Part shown: in pieces, positions 57,376-64,000 of the stretch
Layout: each line of letters begins with the position of its first letter
How positions within the stretch are numbered: the stretch's first letter is position 1
From: Labyrinthula sp. Ha
Lineage: Eukaryota > Sar > Bigyra > Labyrinthulida > Labyrinthulaceae
Length of the DNA stretch: 64,000 bases
Direction of reading: 5' to 3'
NCBI GenBank assembly: GCA_015227615.1
Contig: JAALGZ010000017.1
Coordinates: forward strand, 434,001 to 498,000
Made by a program: the position numbers and the translations under genes
Notes under the pieces: model-generated
Databases searched by the model: none
Told to the model about the DNA's origin: nothing
What the model saw: only the letters and a program-made list of their open reading frames with translations

Positions 57376-60300
57376 AAGAAATAGGTTAGATCCTAACAGT
57401 CAAAAGCAGTATTTAACATCTTCTAAGTTTTCTAGAGCAGAGAATAATGTGTTCACATCTCAAAGACGCAAGCCCTCCCACTGTTTTAACTAACCAGTAC
57501 GCAATCACACTTCAGTTCACCGTGAATGATTTATTAACATACTTCAGTTTTAGATGTGTCTATTATGGAAATTAATTTTCTGTGTAACATGTATCTAATT
57601 TAAGGCGCAAATCCATCCATAGGTTAATTTGTCTAATGAGGTTAGAATGTTAGCTCATGCCAAGAGTAACCTAAATTGAAATGAAAATGCTATTGAAACC
57701 CATATTCAATCAGTGAAAAACTGACATTGAAATTTGAGATTTTGAAATCCAACTTTATGAGAGAGCAATTTCGCTCAAGCTGAATAAACTCTCTGAACAC
57801 AGAGCATACGGACTGGAATTCCTTTGTTGTTGAGCATTAGTTGTTTTTGTAAATATCTCTTGGATAATTCTTAGGTGCTTTGATACATATATATTTTTTT
57901 CAGGTTTTAAGCAGAACATTTTATATTTCGAATCCATTGGAGCCTCATTTAAAACTTTTCAAATTGAAAAATCTTGCTGGCGTCTAATGCATCAACACCC
58001 TCCATATGAACTCAACTAAATTGGAATACAGACTGAATTAAAATGTTTGTTGGATTGTTTAGCTCTATAGCTAGATATATTTTGAATCTTTGTTGGAGTA
58101 TTCCTTAGAAACTCATAGATGAAATATTTTTTGAAGAGGAAATTGGCACTGCGTCTAGCGATAAATTCTGATGAGAAATATGAATATTCAAATGATTCAT
58201 GTTTTGATTCTGATTATCTAAGACTTGGGATTTAGATTTTTATCAGATTTTTCTGCTTTTACTTGATTGTAAAAGGATTATTACTTCTAACTTAAAAAAA
58301 ATGTCAAAGTTTTTATTCATCTTGTAGCACCCGAAAACTTCAATTACTTAAGTCAATCATGAGAGTTTTCATACAGTCCCAAATTGAGAAATTAATATTA
58401 GCATTTTAAGCTAGAGCCAAGTAGGCTCAGTTAACTAAGGTCTTGCATTGAACATCTTGAATAAAACATCGCAATTCATTAAATTAAGAATCTATTAACT
58501 CATTTTGATATGCTGAATCTGAAAAAAAAATTGCCTACACTAACACTTCTTACTAATATCAAACCCTAACTGTATCACAAACCCAAAGCCTTAAGACATC
58601 TAAATTTCATTCAAGTTTTGATTAATACCTTATAAAATAGGAGTTGCCTTTAAAATCTTCGTGGAAAACGCTCTACAGAAAAGTATTAGTTCCTTATAAT
58701 TTCCTTGTAATAATTTACTCAACCCGACACTAGTTCAGGAATTAGGAAAGGCCATTTTGGGTAGCTCACTTGCCCTTATATAGTCATTAGAAACATGTTT
58801 CTCTCATAACTTGCCTTGCTTGAACTGAAGCTAGGGTTGAAGGTATGCCATAAGACTATAAGACATCAATTTTTTTCATTTGCTAGGAATATGCCGAAGT
58901 AACCGAGTTGCATTCGCTTCATTTTCTACTTGGTACGTATTTGGCTCTGACAAAGAGTAAATTTTCCATGGGTACGGTGAGCAAATAGTTGATTGAACCT
59001 TCTCAAGATGTAAATTTGGTTATCTTCCTTGTAGATTTCTTTGAGGAAAAAAGCCACAACACAGGGATATAGCCCGCTTCTTATGTCAGCTTGGACTATG
59101 ATGTGCGGAATCCAGAGTAAGAAAAACATCTTAATGTCTTAAAATCTTTCAATAAGAAATTTATGTCTCGCGTGCCCTTAGTGAACTGATTGAGATAAAG
59201 TGACTCCGTTTTTTTTTTCATTGAATTACTTAATACGGCTTAAGAACAGTAACAAAACTAGATGAGCTAATTCCAATGGGTGTAATTTTTTGATTAATCA
59301 TTCTGAGTTTCATAAAAATAAATAAGACAGATTACTAAATTTGTATTCAGTTTCATAAGCAAAACTTTCTAAGGTCTTAATTCCAAATTGCCGCTTACAC
59401 CTGACAATAATGAGATATTGCTTTTACTAGTTTCCGCTCCTTTTCACCTATTAGAAACCCATGACAGGATGAAGAAGTGCTTTCATTACATCCTCTGACT
59501 TTCGTTGCAGTCACGTGTATGAAGGTTAGCTTCGTTTGACCAAATTATTAGAGGTTATTTATTTCAAAAGAGTTAATTTGAGAGTTAAGCATCAGACTTT
59601 TCTGAAAAGAGGCAAGATACCATGGTCACCCATAAGGGTAAACTACTGGATTTCTTTAGTTTAAATGGACTCAGTCATTTGACACAAGATTTTTTCTTAA
59701 GAACTAGTGTTTGAATAGTATCACAATGCAGAGTAAGTAAAATCCAAAATTATGGTTCTATATCTTTCGTTAATAGTCAGATTTTTTGGCTTATGTTTTT
59801 TGTTATTTCGTAAAAGAAGACTTCGATCAAGATAAGAACTGTATTCAGCCATCAAAGCGAACATCGAAAAAATTCAAGTGAGAAACTATTAGTAACAGCG
59901 TTCACCAGGTATTTGTAGGGAAGTCAGAATTGCTATCTGTCTTTGGTAGTGCTTTTGTGTCGGAGTATTTTACTTTAAGAGTAAATGTGTTTCACCCTAC
60001 CTAACCATATAAGAGCTGTCAATCTCTCAAAACAGTCAACAAAATTTCTATAATTCTACCGCAGATCGATGGGGATAGCGTTGCTTGAAAAGAGGAAGCT
60101 TCTTGCTTGATCAGTTTTCAGCGCAATTGGATGCTTATTCATTAGTCAAATCATGAAAATAAGCTAAATTCTAGGTAAGGTGATATGGTACTAAGGATAT
60201 TTCTGTATTTTACGAAGTTAGAAGCATTTAAAGATTTAATGTAAAAGAAGTTATTAACTTAATGTTGATGGGTGTCGAGGAAATTTATGCTACAGAGAAG

Positions 60301-60577
60301 CATTTCTCCAGCAACGAAATCACACAAAACTTTTTCATGTTAGAGATTTCGCGTATATGGCCGTGAGGTTTGTATCTACGAGAAGATTTTTTAGAGATTG
60401 GCTAATGATTTTGAAGACTTTCTTCAATAGTTCTGATAGTAGAGCTTTACTGATAATAAAGGTATATCGAAGCTACGTAGATATCTTTCTTTACCGAAGA
60501 TAGGATATTTGTAACTAGGTTTACATGTTCTTGGTAAGTTTACTATCTGGTTTTCTTAATCCTTAATTCACCAGTAG

Positions 60578-60700
60578 GCGTGTTTAACGAGAGAGTCTTA
60601 ACGAGAGCTTCTCGAGAAGAGCTCTCTCGTTATCTCACAAAACAAATATTTAGGTAAAATCCTTCTCGAGAAGTTCTCGTTTTCTCGATAAACACGTCTA
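60578..60700. mobile_element. 120-bp palindromic MITE-like element, copy 2
   Basis: This copy has the same ends and internal palindrome as copy 1. It is flanked by the direct repeat ACCAGTAG (60570-60577 and 60701-60708), extendable to 9 of 11 matches. The flanking repeat sequence differs from that of copy 1, so the two are independent insertions rather than a segmental duplication. The TSD length (8 to 11) fits hAT-like or Mutator-like movement. Confidence 0.8.
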
Positions 60701-61990
60701 ACCAGTAGTCCGTGACATAGGGACAATTCAATGCCGGGACTTACAACTTCTCCTTAAGAATCTCGTTCAATCTCGAACGTCCGACAGGCACAAGAAGATA
60801 CAGTTATTAACCTAACGTTACATTACTGTTAAAACTATTTGCGATAGTAGGTTTTATGGCAAGAAGGAAATAGATATTAGCACTAAGTGCTTAATGGATT
60901 ATGCTATTAGTACAGCAACAAGAAGATTAAACCAGCACCACGCTTTAAAATAAGTTTCATTTTTCTGCTGCTTTATGTATATGCAACTCAGATTGATAAT
61001 TGTTGAGGATCAAAGTTTTTCGACCATACTAAGCGCACTTCCGCTTTCATAGACCAACCACATAGGCAAATAATATGTGTTTGGCAAACTTGGACTCAAA
61101 AAAACTTACACACTAAGAAAATAGAATGGCTACAGCCCTATTACAACTAAGAAAAAAAATAATTTTATGCTGAGCAATAACATAAGAAAATAGGATACAA
61201 TAGTTTAAACTTAAGTCTAATGCGATATTTGTTAGGAGTCAAGGTTTGTGGCTACCAACATGTTTGTCAAGGTTTTTAGCATTTCGCCTCTTTTTGCTTT
61301 CTGCAAAGTCATTAAGTGGGGGTAGAGGATAAACTCAGTATATTCTACGATCTGCTCCGTTTTCAATACCAGCAATGAAAACAAAAGAAAAAAAGTTCAT
61401 CTATCTTTATCACCTCTTATAGCATACTATAAAATTAAAAACCACTTACTATAACAAATATTAAGTGTTTAACTATAGAAATCATTTGGCATAACTTTAG
61501 CCAACAAACATGAATCTCAACAATCTCCTTGTCAGATGGCTAAAGGAGTCACCTCTCGCTAAACTATATCGGGATTCTAGAAGATTCAAGCTTAAAGGCC
61601 TTAACTTCTTCCTTGACTGAATCTTATATCAAAAGATAATACTCCTAAACTAGTACAGTGAAGAGAAACTTCACAATATTGTTAATTCTCTTTGTTCTCT
61701 GGCAATTCAAATTTTAAATGATTCTGGTTATCTGTGAATGTTTTTCATTTTTTTAAAGGAACACTCATGAAAGTTATATTTAAGAGCAACTTACCTTTAA
61801 TGAAGATTACTCAGCAACCCCGTCCAATTTAAAAGAAAATAAAAATCTTTAAAAACTCTATTAATCATTTATTTCTTACTTTTCTCTAAAGAATAATCTA
61901 AACTTCCAAACAAACTATAATTTATAAAAGTTCTCCTAGTACATAATAATCTAAGTGTTTTGTTGTATAGTAAACTATACAAATAAGTAC

Positions 61991-62031
61991 TTAATGACGT
62001 CATTAACCATTATAATGTCCCATCTATATAA
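61991..62031 (+). promoter_or_regulatory. CRE palindrome and TATA-like box upstream of the CNB protein
   Basis: TGACGTCA (61995-62002) sits in a 16-bp perfect palindrome TTAATGACGTCATTAA. A TATATAA sequence follows near 62025. Both lie 140-175 bp upstream of the ATG. The octamer is a textbook cAMP-response element in animals and a general bZIP site elsewhere. The role is inferred. Confidence 0.4.
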
Positions 62032-62168
62032 TTAATTTTAAATCGCATTATATCTCGTCTCAATTCTTATATATTCAGCATTAGTTCTTAATTTGTCCTT
62101 TTGAATTCTCCTCATTAATCGAAGAGGGAATTATTTCAAACACCGAACACAAACAACAAAATTAAACT

Positions 62169-64000
62169 ATGACAGAACCTAACCTTAAAACTCTTCTTAA
62201 AAAACGTTTCCCCGCTAAAAAATCGCTCCTCAACGACCAATCAGATACTGCCTCTATTTTGTCGGTTGAAACAAACTTATCGGTTGAAAACAAACCAAAG
62301 AAGTCAGGGAAGAAAAAGAAAAAGAAGAATAAATACTATAAAGACCAACGACCCGGTTCTATTGTAAATATATCCCCAGCATTTTCAGATGATGAGAGTG
62401 AGGCAAGCTCAAATGATTTGAATATGCGAAATCTTGAGGATACACCGCAAAGTGGTGCCAACACAGGAGGGGGAAAGTTTGAGAAGCATTTGGCAGGTGG
62501 CGTTGATAACAAACCTTTTGTTCCAGTTGAAAATAAAGCTTTAAGTATGAATTTGGGACAAGATTTTGATGCTAAGATACTCACTGACACTCAGAAGAAG
62601 ATCTTAGCACTTGAAAATCGGATGTTGAATAATTTAAAGATTAAGACAACACAGAGGGAAAAAGTTACTAGGACAAAGAAAAAGGTGCATAAAAAGTTTG
62701 GAACAATGAGATTCAAAGTAGCTAAGAAACCAGAAAAAAAGTCTAAAAAGAATAAAAGACTGCAAAGGATGAGCAAGAAAAGAATTCAGCTGTTGGAGAA
62801 ACCCCCAGAGATTAAGACACCTGAAGAAATCCTTACGATAAAATCTATCCTCTCGAAGAATGTTTTATTTTCAAATCTGAATGAAGAAGATTTTAACAAA
62901 TTAATTTATGCAATGCATAAAAAGGAAATAGGGTCTAAAAAAGTTTATCGAGCAGAAACTTTTTTTGTACTTTTTGAAGGGGAATTAACTATCACTGAGA
63001 ACAATGAACAACTTGTTTCTCCTGCAAGTTTCTTTGCGGAAAGCTTAATAACAAAATCTAACTCCTTCTTCACGGTCTTAAATCCAGGTAGTGGGCCTGC
63101 TATAATTTACGAGCTAGATGGAGATCAACATTCAGCGATCATTGTCACTGCTAACGCACGAAGGAGAAAAGAAGCTGTAAAGAGATTGGAGAAAATACCA
63201 CTTATGCAGATTCTTGATTCTGATATTTTGCAAGATTTGGTTGACAGCTTTCAACAAGTTGAGTACAAAGAAGGAGATAAGGTAATTGAAAAAGGAACAG
63301 AAGGAAAAGAGTTATATATTATTCTCTCAGGTAGAGTTAGAGTTACAAATCTAGGTGGTGTCATGCATGATCTTGAACTTGTTACAAACGACTATTTCGG
63401 TGAAGCAGCTTTAATTCAAGATGAAAAACGTGCTGCTGATATTATTGTATCTTCTGAAACAGCCACATTTATGACGCTTTCTAGAGATAGCTTTGAAAAA
63501 GTGCTTGGTGTAAATGGGGATGCTGCTTTGGAGTTTGTTCAGCGAAATCACAAGCTGAGAATTTTACGGACGATTCCTCTGTTCAAAGAACTTGAAGATG
63601 CTGAATTGGAAACCCTTCTTGATCCCAAATTATGTGAAGAAAAGTTGTTTAAGGGTGGAGAAACTATTCTTAAGAAAGGAACTCGAAGTGATAAGATGTT
63701 TGTGTTGCTTGAAGGTGCTGTCAAGGTTCACACTAAACGGAGGGATGATGAAGAAGGGGAGGATATTGTTGTTGTTAAGGTTGATGAACCTGGTGATTAT
63801 TTTGGTGAGAGTGGTTTAGTTAATGAGCTGTCATTCGCGGATGTTGTTATTGATCAAGAAGTAGGCGCAAAGCTACTTGAGTTTGATGTTCATAGTTTGA
63901 AATCTCTCTTAGACTCAAAGAAAGAGGTAAGAGATAAAGTAGAAAAAGCTTTCGAAATAAAACGAATGAATACTTTACGAAAGGAGAAGATTAGTTTAGA
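62169..64000 (+). CDS. Multi-CNB cyclic-nucleotide-binding protein (PKG/PKA-R-like), 3' end beyond window
   Basis: The frame is open from ATG 62169 to the window edge (610 codons, no stop). Residues 1-220 are lysine-rich and disordered. Three cyclic-nucleotide-binding folds follow. CNB1 (about 225-335) has lost the phosphate-binding cassette. CNB2 (about 345-460) has an intact cassette, YFGEAALIQDEKRAAD, with the conserved Glu and Arg. CNB3 (about 470-590) has YFGESGLVNELSFADV, keeping Glu but with Phe at the Arg position. Tandem CNBs after a long basic N-terminus fit a cGMP- or cAMP-dependent protein kinase whose catalytic domain would lie beyond 64000. A regulatory subunit or a CNB-only scaffold are alternatives. 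A CRE-like palindrome lies about 170 bp upstream. There are no introns in the visible part. Confidence 0.8.
   Translation, partial: MTEPNLKTLLKKRFPAKKSLLNDQSDTASILSVETNLSVENKPKKSGKKKKKKNKYYKDQRPGSIVNISPAFSDDESEASSNDLNMRNLEDTPQSGANTGGGKFEKHLAGGVDNKPFVPVENKALSMNLGQDFDAKILTDTQKKILALENRMLNNLKIKTTQREKVTRTKKKVHKKFGTMRFKVAKKPEKKSKKNKRLQRMSKKRIQLLEKPPEIKTPEEILTIKSILSKNVLFSNLNEEDFNKLIYAMHKKEIGSKKVYRAETFFVLFEGELTITENNEQLVSPASFFAESLITKSNSFFTVLNPGSGPAIIYELDGDQHSAIIVTANARRRKEAVKRLEKIPLMQILDSDILQDLVDSFQQVEYKEGDKVIEKGTEGKELYIILSGRVRVTNLGGVMHDLELVTNDYFGEAALIQDEKRAADIIVSSETATFMTLSRDSFEKVLGVNGDAALEFVQRNHKLRILRTIPLFKELEDAELETLLDPKLCEEKLFKGGETILKKGTRSDKMFVLLEGAVKVHTKRRDDEEGEDIVVVKVDEPGDYFGESGLVNELSFADVVIDQEVGAKLLEFDVHSLKSLLDSKKEVRDKVEKAFEIKRMNTLRKEKISL

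Larger units (their letters stand above)
57376..62168. other. 4.8-kb tract with one palindromic element
   Basis: No supportable gene. It contains the second copy of the palindromic element at 60578-60700 and, near the right end, the candidate control region of the cyclic-nucleotide-binding protein (CRE palindrome at 61995-62002). Confidence 0.55.

Noticed and set aside
62336-62776. Minus-strand frames inside the CNB gene.
   Set aside because: Antisense shadows of a clearly coding + strand frame.

Overview
The window is nuclear DNA of a unicellular eukaryote. The evidence is five introns of only 29-32 nt (two in a proteasome ATPase gene, three in a kinase gene), a eukaryotic tRNA-Leu(UAG) with a long variable arm, a eukaryotic 40S protein SA, FEN1 and RPT1. 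TAA, TAG and TGA all end real genes, so the code is standard. The DNA is AT-rich; intergenic tracts of several kb separate genes that are mostly intronless. I cannot place the lineage. Soluble-type adenylyl cyclases, a GRK-like kinase and a multi-CNB protein fit a motile or signal-rich protist or alga, but do not identify one.

Layout. 1-4.1 kb: tRNA-Leu (-), a CBS-domain protein resembling AMPK gamma (+), and RPT1 (-) with two introns. 4.1-12 kb: no recognised gene, one hairpin repeat and AT microsatellites. 12-31.2 kb, all minus strand: ribosomal protein SA, a 1727-aa soluble adenylyl cyclase, a membrane-anchored GH105-like glycosidase whose start codon lies 14 bp from an 876-bp inverted-repeat element, a 3.6-kb spacer, and a second, 2166-aa, soluble adenylyl cyclase. 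31.6-34.5 kb: a decayed non-LTR retrotransposon with endonuclease and reverse transcriptase remnants. 34.5-41.6 kb: no intact gene, but one copy of a coding-like fragment also found inside the 20-kb element. 41.6-46.3 kb: a tight island of GRK-like kinase (-), FEN1 (+) and a C78/ZUP1-like peptidase (-). 50.8-51.9 kb: a very AT-rich unrecognised gene. 52.37 and 60.58 kb: two copies of a 120-bp palindromic element, each flanked by a target-site duplication. 55.9-57.4 kb: a MINPP-like histidine phosphatase. 62.2 kb to the right edge: a protein with three cyclic-nucleotide-binding folds, cut by the window end.

Taken together, the recognised genes lean towards second-messenger signalling: two cAMP-producing enzymes, a cyclic-nucleotide receptor protein (possibly the regulatory half of a PKG/PKA-type kinase), a GRK-like AGC kinase, an inositol-phosphate phosphatase and a putative energy-sensor subunit. 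Housekeeping genes (RPT1, RPSA, FEN1) are interspersed. The most unusual items are the two small mobile-element families with clear ends, the very short introns, the loss of an adenine-recognition residue in the second cyclase, and an Asp-to-Asn change at the expected triad position of the C78 peptidase.
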